A DNA stretch of 64,000 bases from Megalonaias nervosa (GCA_016617855.1 JAECUM010004426.1:62001-126000), one strand, 5' to 3'; shown: positions 1 to 10,758, counted from the stretch's first letter. Translations and numbers: made by a program. Notes: generated by a model not told the origin, from the sequence alone.

Positions 1-3000
1 AGACTGATATACTATACCTTATCTAGCCTGTTATCCCCCTTTTAAATCCTCTACCATAAGTCAAAAGAGCATTTCTGTTTAGTATGATAAACTGAGTTTG
101 ACAGTGACAGACTTCTGACATTTCTAAAGGGACGTGCATACTGTAAAGCTTTAATTCAAAAAAGTCAAAACCAAAACAAACAAAATCTTAACTGTTACAT
201 AACTGCTCTCCGCCACTTCCTATTAGAGAGCAAAACTGTAAATAGATATTACAACACGACGCTGACATGCAGTCGGGTTTGTGATGCTTGTCGTTCACTT
301 ACTGACTCTATGACTAGAACAGATTATTAAACAAGTGACCAGTCTCCAGACTCGAGGTCTTTTTATGCAATGATGATAAAGGCATCAAGAAATTTGCTAT
401 TGTTGCAGATCTAGTACTATAAATAAATGCTATTTTCTGTGCACCCATTGTGAAATTTCAACATTCAGTCATATTGTACTTTTTTTAATGGAATCATATC
501 AATGAAATTGCTCGGCATGAGCAATGAAGCTTGAGCGTTCATATATTTTCTGGCAGGAATTTAATGGAATCATATCAATGAAATTGCTCGGCATGAGCAA
601 TGGTGTTGTCGGGTTGTTTTTGTTATCGTTTTATTAAAGTATTTTAATAAGATTTTTTAAATATATTAAACAGTTCTGAACATTTTGGAAGATATGAATC
701 GGCCTGTATTTCCGTTAATTTTATGCGACTTTATGTCGTTTCTCTTCCTATCTATTATTGTTAACACCCCCTCCCAAAAAAAGTCGCGCATATCAACCGA
801 AAAAAAGAACACCAAAACGCACAGGGTCCGGTACAATATTCTTGTTATTGCTAGGGATTTTACCGAGAACTTTGTTCGCATGTCAAGAATGGTCTCTACC
901 TGCAACACTCTAAGTGCCCAAAAGTTTGAAATTTCTGTATAGGAAAACAAAACAAAGAAAGAAAACATAAATCCTTCTATCGCTTTTTATGTTACAAACA
1001 TGATCATCATGGCCAGTTTAGATCGCAAGTAAATATCTTTGGTCACGTGAGCAGCTGATGTAAGATGGCGCAACAAGTATGACCGATTAATGATTTGTCT
1101 TTATTCATTCATAATCTCATTGACTCCCGGACAAACTACTCTTGTGCAACGAACGAACCTTATCTCTTTCGCCGCTTGAATGGCGAGGTTTCTGTAATCT
1201 GGTTAATTTAATATTAAACAAATTGTGTATCGCAGTCAATGCTGTCAGCAGAAATGATCCAGTTTGGCGTTTCTCTCTCATGGAGTTTCAGATTTTACAT
1301 GCTGAAGGTTCTAAACGACTCACTGATGAACGAGAATAGAAGCTACTTCTGCGAAGTTACAGAAAAGTTGTATTTATCGTTGTCTTCCCTATTAAACATT
1401 CTCGTTTGAATCTGAGCGACAGACATGAAATGATAGCTAAGTTCTATTCTTATAAATATCCACATAAATATCTCCGATCAGACCATCGTTGGGTCATTTC
1501 CGTCCAATCGGAAAAATAACCTCAGAGATAATTGCAGGAATACACATCTATTCGATTGGTTTGGTGATTTGCCTCTGTCGAAGCGCACCACATATGTTGC
1601 AACAATAAGGCCAGTCGTATTTCGATTGTGACTTTTACTCCTTCTGTCGCCATATTGTACCATGAGAAAAAAGTAGTTTAGAATATAGTTCTCAGACATA
1701 GTTCTCAATGCAAGCGAATTACGTCCGATGTTTCTTTCTCTGCTTGACGGAAAAGAGCGCGGATCTTCCGATTATCATATTTCTAGAAAGTGTGCAAGGG
1801 ACAGTTTTTGTACACAAATTTAATGCCGCATCCACCTGCCTGATATAAAAAGTCATAAACAATATAATGCACAAGTGAGGTAAAAAAAAGGCAAATATTT
1901 TTGGATAGTTATAATAAAACAAAGCATAAGAATATTATTCACTTGACCTGAGAAGTCAGTGACAGTTCATAGCAAAAGAAGTCTAAGCACCCCAACCCCA
2001 AATTTATATCTGCATTCTCCACGTCTGAAGGTCATTTCTGATACTAAGATCACGGTGCTAATACAAACACAAGCCACTTTTCTATGTGATAATTCTGATA
2101 AACATTGTGTACTAAACAGCTTGATGCAATTCAAAATAGTTGCTATCCAGGCCGTTTTTGAGATATTCTACTTGCCTTGAACCAGCCTATCCACGGCTGT
2201 GGATGGCGAGCTCTTCTTCCTAGCCGACTATTGGTATTTCGCTGTCTACATACTATAATGGAACTTGCGGAGGTGTATAAGACTCGTATGAAATTCAGGA
2301 ACAGCACAAGCCCGATACGCCTAATTCACAACCATATCCATATCTTTAATCTGTTACGAGTATCTGCTCATAAAATGAGCAACAGAAAAGAGTGAAAAGC
2401 AACAAGCTTTGCAAAATTCAGCAAAGAATTTATTTCCCTAGAATTCAAAATGACAATAAAAAGAACTTACGGTATTGCGAATTAAATCCCAAAATAATCC
2501 TTGAATTACAGACACAAGTCCTAATAATTTAAAGTTCTGAATAAACTTTAGTAGAAATCCAAATTAAGTCCAACGCTGAAGGTGTTGGATGTGCCTTTGG
2601 TGGCATGTATTGTGCTGTTGTACCAACAGTCTTTTGTGAAATACAGTAATATAATTCCAAGTTTGAATTCACTGTGAATCCCAGTGAATGTCTCTGTCAA
2701 AAAATATTATTTTTTAATGAGCACTCTATATTTCCAGAGAAAATAATCACTGAATTAAACAATTTGAAGAAATAAATTACAGCCCAAATGAACTGTTGGA
2801 CACAACAATAATACAAATTTATTCTGCTAGATCTTAAGCACGAATGAATAATCTCTCCAGTAACAAGATTATATAGTTTTCCACTCGACCTCAGGTCAAA
2901 ATGAACATTTTCTAAAACAAAACCATTACCTAATGGAAAATAACCTTCTAGTAAGTTCGTAATGCTTACAAAATAAAATGTTAGGAATTATTAGAAAGTC

Positions 3001-3001
3001 T
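1..3001. other. AT-rich flank without recognisable gene
   Basis: Only short open frames with no family resemblance are seen on either strand, and base composition is AT-rich throughout. I found no RNA gene and no transposon signature apart from the duplicated segment near 0.5 kb. It is probably host intergenic or intronic DNA beside Element A. Confidence 0.5.
484..602 (+). repeat. Direct repeat, 43-bp unit, period 76 bp
   Basis: A segment starting tttaatggaatcatatcaat and ending gcatgagcaatg occurs at 484-526 and again without visible mismatch at 560-602. The 33-bp spacer is unrelated. This is a recent local duplication; no function is apparent. Confidence 0.85.
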
Positions 3002-3147
3002 GAGCAGTAGAGAGGGTGAACAGACCACTTGCCTGAGACATTAAAGTTTTTGTCTTAATAATGAAAACTTCTTTAATTGACCAGATTTTTTTCTGATTTT
3101 TTCACAATCTGGTCACTACGCATTGGTCGTCCACCCTCTCTGCTGCT
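3002..3147. repeat. Left terminal repeat of Element A, hairpin-forming
   Basis: The outer sequence (3002-3032, agcagtagagagggtgaaca and onward) is matched in inverted orientation by 3122-3147, ending in ccaccctctctgctgct. Smaller inverted pairs lie between, including ccagatt at 3080 with aatctgg at 3106 and aagtttt with aaaactt. The roughly 145-nt end can therefore fold back on itself. The outer part is also inverted-repeated at the right end of the element (13752-13790). Confidence 0.8.
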
Positions 3148-3154
3148 ATGGTTT

Positions 3155-3817
3155 TTATCCAAAAATTGTATCAAGTCCGTTGCGATATCTTGACCTTGGA
3201 TCATGTAAATTTATTGTTACAAAACCAAAGGGAGCAGTTTGTGCTTTTGAAAAGAAATTTTTAAATTTGTTCATGTCCATGTCGCCTGAACACCAAGTAT
3301 AATAAATATTTTGCAGCGTATGATTATCTACGCCATTAAACACAACTAAAATGTTACAGTTATCTCTGATCACTTTTGGAATTTGTGTATATCTTTGGGT
3401 AACATAAATCACGTCTGTGTTTTTATGTCTACCTCGTGAAAATATTCTAGCTGGATTTGATTGTTTGTCCAGCATAACATCATCATATACCACGAGATTA
3501 TTAATGAATCCATCTAGATCATCTACAGATGGCGCTTCATCAATATCAGTAATAAAGTCTATGACATTGTCTTCATGCAACAATTTTGCGTTTTCATTAA
3601 AATCTTTAAATACTTCGTAACATCGCTGATCATCTACAGATGGCGCTACTAAATACAATTTATCCCACTTCAGCCATCGCATTATTAGATTAAGCAATAA
3701 TTGCGTCTTCCCACTTCCAGATGGGCCTATTATAATCATTCTGATAGAATTTGGAAGCGCTGGATGGTGCTTTACTGGTTCTTGTTTTCGTGTCGCAGAA
3801 AAGTCAATTATATCCAT
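3155..3817 (-). CDS. Packaging ATPase, A32/FtsK-HerA type
   Basis: 220 residues, uninterrupted. A Walker A loop GPSGSGKT sits near residues 32-39 and a Walker B strand with acidic pair, NLVVYDD, near residues 107-113; a polar sensor-like stretch, VIYVTQRY, follows. This is the size and motif order of the genome-packaging ATPases of Polintons, adintoviruses and poxvirus A32, which drive DNA into preformed capsids. The start ATG at 3815-3817 is 12 bp from the divergent ATG of the PLA2 gene, so the two must share an AT-rich promoter. Intact, unlike its Element B counterpart at 30845-31522, to which it is only distantly similar. Confidence 0.88.
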   Translation of the reverse strand: MDIIDFSATRKQEPVKHHPALPNSIRMIIIGPSGSGKTQLLLNLIMRWLKWDKLYLVAPSVDDQRCYEVFKDFNENAKLLHEDNVIDFITDIDEAPSVDDLDGFINNLVVYDDVMLDKQSNPARIFSRGRHKNTDVIYVTQRYTQIPKVIRDNCNILVVFNGVDNHTLQNIYYTWCSGDMDMNKFKNFFSKAQTAPFGFVTINLHDPRSRYRNGLDTIFG

Positions 3818-3829
3818 ATAATAAATAAT
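3818..3829. promoter_or_regulatory. Divergent start region, ATPase / PLA2 gene
   Basis: Only 12 bp (ataataaataat) separate the two outward-facing start codons, and tatataataaat covers one of them. Promoter elements must therefore overlap the coding starts. This fits the TATATAA-at-ATG pattern seen at many other genes of both elements. Confidence 0.35.
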
Positions 3830-4308
3830 ATGATTCTATATTGTGTTCGATGCAGAGCACCTACCGATACTACTGAATTAACGACAATAACAACAAAAAT
3901 AAAAGACGAGCACTTACAGGTAATTGTGTGAAATGTGGCACCAAGAAATATAAATTTATTCCAACAAAGACAGGTGGGGGTGATATCGCTGCTTCGTTAG
4001 GAAAATTACCGGGAACTCCATGGGCTAAATATCCCGGTGAGAAACATTTACCCGGATATAATTATTGTGGTCCAGGAACTCGACTTGATATCAGACTTGA
4101 TAACCAAGATCAACCAAAACCAGGAGAGTATCCAGTAAATAAGATTGATCAAGCGTGTCACGTTCATGATGTCGCGTATAAAAGTAAAGATTTGCAACAA
4201 CGACATCTCGCAGATGTGAAATTGATTCACGCGTTAAATGCTATACCTAATAAATCTCTCAGAGAAAAATTAGCTAGTTTTTCTAGTAAAAACTGCTATG
4301 AAAGGTAA
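3830..4308 (+). pseudogene. Zinc ribbon + phospholipase A2 virion protein, frameshifted
   Basis: Two overlapping frames together describe one protein. The first, from ATG 3830, encodes MILYCVRC and continues to about 3895; the second carries CVKCG and then a PLA2 domain to 4308. CxxC plus CxxC form a small zinc ribbon like the DUF5679 type. The PLA2 part shows the calcium-loop-like YNYCGPGT and the catalytic His-Asp pair in HVHDVAY. Such viral PLA2 domains, as in parvovirus VP1 and adintoviruses, are thought to breach endosomal membranes during entry. The frame change falls in an A run near 3895-3900. The integrase gene starts 41 nt downstream on the same strand. In Element B the zinc ribbon is a separate gene and PLA2 is joined to integrase. 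Confidence 0.75.
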
Positions 4309-4349
4309 ACTGGTGCTAGGGGCTGGCAATTAATTATATAACTATCATA

Positions 4350-5324
4350 ATGGAATCTGTTTATTATTCCCCGAGAGGATTCTGGAGAGGTAAAGCAGCG
4401 ATTAGTAAACTCGCCGATGCAGCAAAAGTTTCACGTAATGTTGCTGCATCATGGTTAGCACGACAGGCAATATGGCAAATCTTCCTAAGTCCACCTAAAA
4501 GAATTCAGTATGCGCATTTTGATGTTAGTGTCCCTAATGAAGTTCATCAAGCAGATATTTTGTTTTTACCACACGATACCATTAAAACACGTGGACAAAA
4601 ATCACGCACGTACAAATACGCGTTAACTGTCGTTGACATGGCGAGTAGATATAAAGAAGCGGAGCCATTATCAACAAAGACAACATCTGAAGTTGCATCT
4701 GCGTTTGAGCGCATTTATCAACGTGGTGGTCTACAATGGCCACGGTTATTACAAGTTGATCCTGGTAAAGAATTTCTTGGAGTAGTATCATCGTTGATGA
4801 AGAAACATAACGTTAAAATCAGACGAGGACATACTGAAATTCGTCGTGATCAGGCAATCGTTGAACGATTTAATAGAACACTTGCTGAGCGGTTATTCGG
4901 ATATCAATATGCAAAGGAAATATCTACTGACCTCAAGGATAGATCTCGTGAATGGGTTGCAAGATTACCGAGTGTGATAGCTGCGTTGAATAATGAAATT
5001 ACTCGTGCAGCTTCCATGAAACCTTCTAATGCGATCAAAAAAATATATATACCAATACAACGACGTGAATCTTTCTCTCAGCCAGTATTAGGTAATGTAA
5101 CTGTAAGATATTTATATGAACCTGGCGAACTTGAAGGTGGTAAAAAAAGAGCAACCGATCCTATCTGGAGCGTGACTACACATAAAATTTCTAGCGTGGT
5201 TAGATCCACGGGTAGACCTCCAATATACAGACTAGATTCTACAGCCCCTCAACGTGGATTTGTACGTGAACAATTACAAGTAATTCCTGAGAATACGCAA
5301 TTACCACCACGTTCAATTTTGTAA
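4350..5324 (+). CDS. Integrase, retroviral-type (rve/DDE)
   Basis: 324 residues, open throughout. Residues 1-50 form a helical N-terminal domain (KLADAAKVSRNVAASWLARQ) that looks like a degenerate HH-CC fold. The catalytic core follows with Asp in EVHQADILFLPHD (about residue 71), Asp in LLQVDPGKEF (about 137) and Glu in AIVERFNRTLAERL (about 172), the D,D-x35-E pattern. A beta-rich C-terminal domain contains VRYLYEPGELEGG. It would insert element DNA into the host genome through its terminal repeats. ttatataactatcat stands just before the ATG. The 3' end overlaps the converging polymerase gene by 12 nt. This integrase is clearly a different lineage from the chromodomain type of Element B. 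Confidence 0.93.
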   Translation: MESVYYSPRGFWRGKAAISKLADAAKVSRNVAASWLARQAIWQIFLSPPKRIQYAHFDVSVPNEVHQADILFLPHDTIKTRGQKSRTYKYALTVVDMASRYKEAEPLSTKTTSEVASAFERIYQRGGLQWPRLLQVDPGKEFLGVVSSLMKKHNVKIRRGHTEIRRDQAIVERFNRTLAERLFGYQYAKEISTDLKDRSREWVARLPSVIAALNNEITRAASMKPSNAIKKIYIPIQRRESFSQPVLGNVTVRYLYEPGELEGGKKRATDPIWSVTTHKISSVVRSTGRPPIYRLDSTAPQRGFVREQLQVIPENTQLPPRSIL

Positions 5325-8300
5325 ACGTCCAGAGCCTCGACGTCGATTACACTCAAGACAGGTCAACATCACATTATCACGTATATGACCGAGATCACTA
5401 TTAATTCTGTCTACGGTAAATTGTCTTGGATTATTATTCGAATACTGCCATAACATATTACAGTTGCAACTTGCGCAATTATTATTCTGTAGTTGTTTTA
5501 GTTTTATAATAAATTCAGTATCAAGATCAAAATCACGTTTATTTTTTTGTCACACTTTTTATAGCTGACTAATTTTTTATTGATATCGACATTGTTAGTG
5601 ATTTCTTCAGTTATTACGTAATCTACAATAACTCTACGCAGTTGCGATATTCTCCTGACTCGAGATACGGCGAGATAGACTAAATTCGACCATTCAATAC
5701 GATCATCTACAATCCAGATTTTAGTATCAGAAATAGTTAATCCCTGCGACGAGTGAATAGTTATAGCATATCCTAACGTCCACGGCGATTTATTCATACT
5801 CAGCGCATTCTCAACGACATTAATATCGACTAAAATAATATCATTCAAGACAAGATTCTGTATTCCACCACCAGGAATTTCAACATCAATATTCTGTCGT
5901 CGAGTATCTGGGGGACGATAACATAATGGTACAGGTAGATCTGAAAACTTTTCTTTACGTAACGTAAATAATTTATCCTGTAGTTCATCACGAACTATCT
6001 TTCTACTCGCGACTATTAAATCAGCGGGATTCCATAAAGTTCAAAATTCATTCATAGAAGTCTCTGGAATTACTGCTCGCATTATCTCACATTGTACTCT
6101 GTCTGGCTGAAGTCTGATTAATTTTTTAATTCCTTCAGCGGTTCATCAATAGCTCTATGTTCATCATTTATTTCTTCATAATAATCTACGTTATTCTTCA
6201 GCCATTCATGTGGAGACTCTCCAACAAAGGGTGGTGGTTGACCATTATCGCCGCACATAATCACAGCAGTATTCTTTAGTAACAACCAATCAAGAAATAT
6301 TTTTAGTGTTTCTAACGACACCGTGCATATCTCATCCCAAATGATATATTTAGGTATATATTTTTCACCCATCCGCGATGGGGTCCATGTGTCTCCGCAC
6401 CATCTAAAGAAACTGTGATAAGTACACGATTTTACTCCTCGTTGCTTTATTTCTCTAGCAAGTTTGTGCGTCGGTGTTAAAACAATCATATCTGATGTAT
6501 TATTTATAAATAAATTAATTACACGAGTTGTTTTACCTGAACCACCACACCCATTAAGATAAACGGTTTTATGTTTAGATACAGGATCGTACACAGATGG
6601 TGCAGATGACTTTAATATTTGATTATTATTTTCGTAATATGTCTCCACAATTTCAACATCTGCAGATTCAGAATAACTAAGTATATTTTCTTGTTTTATT
6701 CTCCATGTTCCCCATTCACCATTACCGAGTTTTAATAAATCTTTATATTTTTTGTGTACATAAAATGAATCCGTAGCGACTCTAACAGCTTAACGAGGAA
6801 ATTTATTTAGCATCGATAGTAGATTTATCGAAACGTACGCTAACATCGAAGATCTTAAATGAGTAAACTGCGGTGACTCGCCATCAAGATAGCTCACAAT
6901 TGTACCTAGTTTGGTTCCGTCTGACAAATAAGCATTACATCTGTTTATAAATGTATTTTTCTCCGTTGTATCAGCTATTATAAAATCGAGTTCAGCATCG
7001 TCCATAATCAATCTTGTACAGTGTCTTTCATGATCATGTGATCCTCCTTGAGTAAATTTACCGATTATTTTTCTACCGAGATCTTTTGCAAATTTTTCAT
7101 CATGCTCGTTTCTGCATTTATTTATTTTAATAATATAATCTTCATCAATATCAGGGAATTCTTTCCTGGTATCATCAATATTAAATCTGTTCGGTTCTGG
7201 TAACCAAACTTGCTTCTGTGAGCTATACGATATAATCGCTTCAGTTACTCTCAACGATATTAAAAATCCAGCATCAAGCATATACCGCAATAGTACTATT
7301 GGAACCCAATATTTTTCTGAAAAATGTGTTCCAAACCAAGCATAAGTAATCGGATGGAGATTTTCTGCAAATTCGAATAATTCTACATGAGCAAATCCGG
7401 TTAAGTCAAAATCTGGTAAATGTCCGTTTATCGCAACCCTGGTCATGTCATGTGTAGGATGTCCGAATCTCTTAAAGTATTTAGAACGTACTCCATATCC
7501 AAGAAAACTCCCAGGATAACACGCTACCATATCAACCGAGATAACATCACTATGGTTGTATTTGGTGTTCCATAATCCACCGTGACCATATTCTACACAG
7601 CTTTTCTTGACATCTTCAAGGAATTCCGATCGTATTGGTTTCCATAAATTTTTTTCCTGAGCGAAATGAGCCGCTACAGATGGAATTGTAAAACAATTAT
7701 TTAATAATTGTCTAATTTTGACATCGTCTGAAGTATATTCACGCCAAAGGCGCTGCGCAAGATGTTCCATTTTTACATTAAGAGATTCTGTACGGTAAAT
7801 ATCACCATTAGGCCGTACAAACTGATCGTAATGATCATATTCCGAACTCTGAAATAACCAAACAGATACAGGGTCACTTTTGCTGATATTTTTAATAAAA
7901 TCAAAGATGTCACCGTTATAAAATTTAACCGTTCTACCTCGTGGAAATATTGTTACTGCTGAGGTCCATGCGTGCGAATTATGATCAATAATATCTATCG
8001 GAGCTCCTCTTGATTTATATTTTGATTTATATAAAATCTCTCCTGTCAGCGTTTTTACTGCTCCGGTATCTTTAACGGACTCTGCCCATTTGTTTATTTT
8101 TTTACGTCTTACATCGGTTAAACCATTACCACGTATCCCGTTTGTAAAGTGTTCTGTAACTCGTTCAGCTACACAGTTTATTCTTGATATTTTCATCGGT
8201 TTGAGATCCGCAACATTAGGTTTATCATTCAGCGGAAATATTCCATATACAGCTGCAGTTGCTGGATAACTTTGTATATAGTAAGGTTTGTCAACACCGG

Positions 8301-8694
8301 TTAGTATTCCGGGCTTAGATTTATTACTCAAAAGAACAATATTACCCCCGGACTGCACACGGACTGGATCACGCTTGTCACGAATAATCCAAATATCTTC
8401 TTTTGTATTTACAATAAATTTTATTAAAATAAAATATTTTTGATTATCAAGGTGATTAATAATTACTTTTCCTCGTTTGTCATTCATCATATTAGTAACA
8501 TTTCCAACTCTGAATGTTGAGCACACATGAGCAGCGCCATCGTCACGAAATTCCTTTTTTGCTTCATGAATACGTTCGGTTACATCCTCACCCGTTAATG
8601 CCAGATCCTGCATCGAAGTACTAAATTTATATTCTGATAGTCTGTCAAGATCGAATCTAGCAGGGGAAGGTTCAATAACGGATAATTCCTCCAT
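5313..8694 (-). pseudogene. DNA polymerase B - SF1 helicase - HNH nuclease polyprotein, interrupted
   Basis: One reading path of about 1,127 codons. Residues 1-670 are a family B DNA polymerase: motif A in SVDMVACYPGSFLGYG and, right after an in-frame TAA at 6790-6792, motif C in RVATDSFYV. The same frame continues into an SF1 helicase: Walker A YLNGCGGSGKTTR, Walker B KYIIWDEIC, later TIHSSQGLT and YLAVSRV. A C-terminal HNH-type nuclease follows at 5313-5480, with CASCN, FTVDRINSDLGH, DNV and CLECN. Breaks: TAA 6790, a one-base shift in the A6 run at 6122-6127, TGA at 6041-6043, and a one-base shift in the A7 run at 5542-5548. The start is ATG 8694, since the upstream extension is not domain-like. 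Known from relatives as a replication polyprotein (recalled, not searched). Confidence 0.85.
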
Positions 8695-8737
8695 ATAATT
8701 AAAACAAATATTTAAATTAAAATTTAGTATATATATA
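8695..8737. promoter_or_regulatory. Bidirectional AT-rich promoter, polymerase / zinc protein
   Basis: 43 bp of nearly pure A/T between divergent start codons. On plus, agtatatatata directly abuts the ATG of the zinc protein; on minus, taattat runs into the polymerase ATG. This is consistent with leaderless or very short-leader transcripts. Confidence 0.45.
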
Positions 8738-9043
8738 ATGCTTGAAACACAAAACAAATGTGCTTGGCTCAAAATTGGATATACTTCTACTTGTAATAAA
8801 TCGTGTGTGAACAAATACTGCGGAAATCATGCACAAAGTATCAAAAATGGAAGTACAGGACCAATACCGTGTATTCAGTGTGGTGTTGGAGTAAGAGGAA
8901 AAACTCAATTGTGTCTAAAATGTGGCGGAAAAAAATACAGAGAACTAAAACGATATTATGACAAAAAAAATAACACTGACTCTCCTATAAAGACCGAAGA
9001 AGATTATCTGGTTAGATTTCAGAATAATGATTTAAACAAATAA
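8738..9043 (+). CDS. Small cysteine-rich zinc-binding protein
   Basis: 101 residues, intact. The N-terminal half has spaced Cys/His residues (CAW, CNKSC, YCGNH) and the middle a zinc-ribbon-like pair, CIQC and CLKCGGKKYREL. The C-terminal third is basic then acidic. It is divergently transcribed from the polymerase polyprotein, so it is probably expressed with replication functions. I do not recognise a named family; a role in nucleic-acid or protein binding is inference from the zinc ligands. Confidence 0.7.
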   Translation: MLETQNKCAWLKIGYTSTCNKSCVNKYCGNHAQSIKNGSTGPIPCIQCGVGVRGKTQLCLKCGGKKYRELKRYYDKKNNTDSPIKTEEDYLVRFQNNDLNK

Positions 9044-9055
9044 TATTATTATATA

Positions 9056-9545
9056 ATGGAGCAAAACGAATTTGTGAAACATCCAATCCTTACCAATTAT
9101 GAAGCATCGCGAGATGGTGTTATTAGAAACTGCCGATAAAAAACCAGTAGGTAGGGTTAACAATACTGGTTATCTTAGATATACTGCTAATCGCAAGAAC
9201 AATTATTTATCACATAGATTTACCTACGAGTGTTTTTTTGGAATAATCAAAGATGGGTATGTGGTTGACCACATCAACGGCAATAAGCTTGACAATTCAC
9301 TTGGAAATCTACGTATTATCACGCAAAGTGAAAACTGTAAGCTTGGAAATACTGGCGGCGCACGATTTGCAAGATCTGTTAAATCTGTAAATGCAGATGG
9401 TGAAGAAATTGTGTTCAAGTCAATTAATTCTGCTGCCAAATATTTTGACATAATACCACCTTCAGTAAAATGCGTTGCAGATGATATTACTAGATCAGCA
9501 TATTCAATAAAATACGATCAGTGGATAGTATTTGACTATGTCTAA
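9056..9545 (+). pseudogene. HNH homing-type endonuclease, frameshifted
   Basis: The frame from ATG 9056 (preceded by ttatata) gives about 28 residues and reaches TAA; a second frame carries the rest to 9545. The catalytic HNH_3-type core is HRFTYECFFG, then VVDHINGNKLDNSLGNL, followed by a NUMOD1-like DNA-binding tail, FKSINSAAKYF. Such enzymes cut specific DNA sites and spread as parasites of viral genomes. The break lies near 9134-9142 (gccgataaaaaacc) and needs a shift in the +1 direction. The HNH gene of Element B breaks at the corresponding place in the same direction. Confidence 0.8.
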
Positions 9546-9583
9546 CTCTGTCTTCCTAACAAAAAACAGATAGTTCGACTCTG

Positions 9584-10027
9584 TCAATTTTCCCAAGTAT
9601 TTTGTTTAGCCATAATTACGGTTAAGGGTCCACCTTCATCGTCGCTGCTCTCAGCGTCATTATCAATTTTGACAGAATCAGATAACATAATCTTTCTTAA
9701 TTGCATTACACGATTATCCACGATCTTTTTTCTTTCGTACTCGTGAGACAGTTCGAATTTAATATTTTCGATCGAACGTGCAAGAGGTACAAATAGCTTT
9801 ACTTGATTGTCGTTTACTATAGCTAGTGATTCAAACATAGCTTGATAAATTAATTTTATAAATCTGTAGTTTGAAGGTAGTGTATATTTATTATCAAATT
9901 TTCTTTGTTGCAGTAATTCAAAATCGCATATAATTCTCTGAGGGTCGAGATTATCAGATATTTTTATTCCGTTATGTTTTAGTTTTTTGATAGCAGAAAT
10001 AATATCATTAATGTTTTCTTGGTTCAT
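9584..10027 (-). CDS. Hypothetical 147-aa protein
   Basis: Open, no family recognised. Predicted mostly helical; the N-terminal part is basic (IKKLKHNGIKISDN) and the C-terminus has an acidic patch (DNDAESSDDEGG). The ATG is directly preceded by tatatatata, the start-proximal box seen at other genes of the element. It lies just before the folded repeat region at 10064-10538. Its placement near the replication genes is the only hint to function. Confidence 0.6.
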   Translation of the reverse strand: MNQENINDIISAIKKLKHNGIKISDNLDPQRIICDFELLQQRKFDNKYTLPSNYRFIKLIYQAMFESLAIVNDNQVKLFVPLARSIENIKFELSHEYERKKIVDNRVMQLRKIMLSDSVKIDNDAESSDDEGGPLTVIMAKQNTWEN

Positions 10028-10063
10028 TATATATATATTTATATATTTAATATAAAAATAAAC

Positions 10064-10538
10064 AAAAATATACAGCGCGGGGTGACATTCGGTCTACCAT
10101 TCCAGAGTTGTATCAGATAAACCTAATGAGGTTCCGAATCTTTGTTTAGACATTTACCCCCAAAGAGACCCCTAAATATCCGTAACCGAAACTTTAGAGG
10201 CTCAGAGGGTTGTCTATACGTGTTATTAGTTTACCCCCGAAAGAATTCCTAAATATCCGTAACCGAAACTCTAGGAACTCAGAGGGTTGTTTATACACGT
10301 GTAGGTCTTATTTTAGTGACCAATCAGATTCTGTTTATTGCCTTACAAGAATTCCTAAATATCCGTAACCGAAAACTCTAAGAACTCAAAGGCTGATTGG
10401 TCTTTGTGACCTGGAATCTCATTAGGTTTATTTTTAGTTTTGCGATTGTGTCTTTTGGAATGGCCCTTGTGTGGGGTACCTCTTTAGTGAAGTCACAAGG
10501 TCACGACCTCATATCACCCCCCGCTGTATATTTTTGAT
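10064..10538. repeat. Nested inverted-repeat region with three internal repeats
   Basis: Outer arms aaaaatatacagcgcggggt (about 10066) and ccccccgctgtatattttt (about 10516) are inverted copies. Inside, aaacctaatgaggttcc (about 10119) pairs with ggaatctcattaggttt (about 10410), and ccattccag pairs with ttggaatgg. Three direct repeats share cctaaatatccgtaaccgaa (about 10172, 10251, 10353). The segment could be a fold-back insertion, an origin-like region or a long structured RNA. No coding frame is supported. Confidence 0.7.
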
Positions 10539-10588
10539 GAGATGATATGATGATGATATGATGATGATGATGATGATGATGAAATGCC
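10539..10588. repeat. GAT/ATG microsatellite
   Basis: A run of about 14 gat/atg triplets with small interruptions, lying between the fold-back region and the structured RNA candidate. Confidence 0.85.
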
Positions 10589-10758
10589 GTCTTCACGCCA
10601 GCACACCAACCCATAACGATTAACCAATGGGTCATTCACAAAAGTGAATCCACCACGTGTTGACGTAGTGGATTGGTGTACTCTGAAGACGGGGGTAGCT
10701 GGAGCCCCCAATAAATTATAAATCTTGGCCTAAAATCGCCTTCCACAGACAATTGGTC
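10589..10758 (-). ncRNA. Candidate structured RNA, three-hairpin multiloop plus conserved block
   Basis: GTCTTC (10589) pairs with GAAGAC (10685) and ACACCAA (10603) with TTGGTGT (10673). They enclose three hairpins: CCCAT/ATGGG (10610/10627), ATTCAC/GTGAAT (10634/10644) and CCAC/GTGG (10650/10668). A further stem GGGGG/CCCCC (10691/10705) encloses tagctggag. The part 10688-10758 is conserved in Element B at 17470-17544, including the stem-loop with tagctg, an AT-rich spacer, aaaatcgcct, and caatt between complementary gac and gtc. The strand is inferred from the adjoining tRNA-like sequence. Function unknown. Confidence 0.55.

Noticed and set aside
1142..1339. Small open frames in the first 3 kb
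   Set aside because: Lengths are expected by chance and no motif or codon bias is seen.
10514..10711. 65-aa minus-strand open frame
   Set aside because: It lies over the structured RNA candidate and a GAT run; residues follow the repeat and there is no homologue-like pattern.
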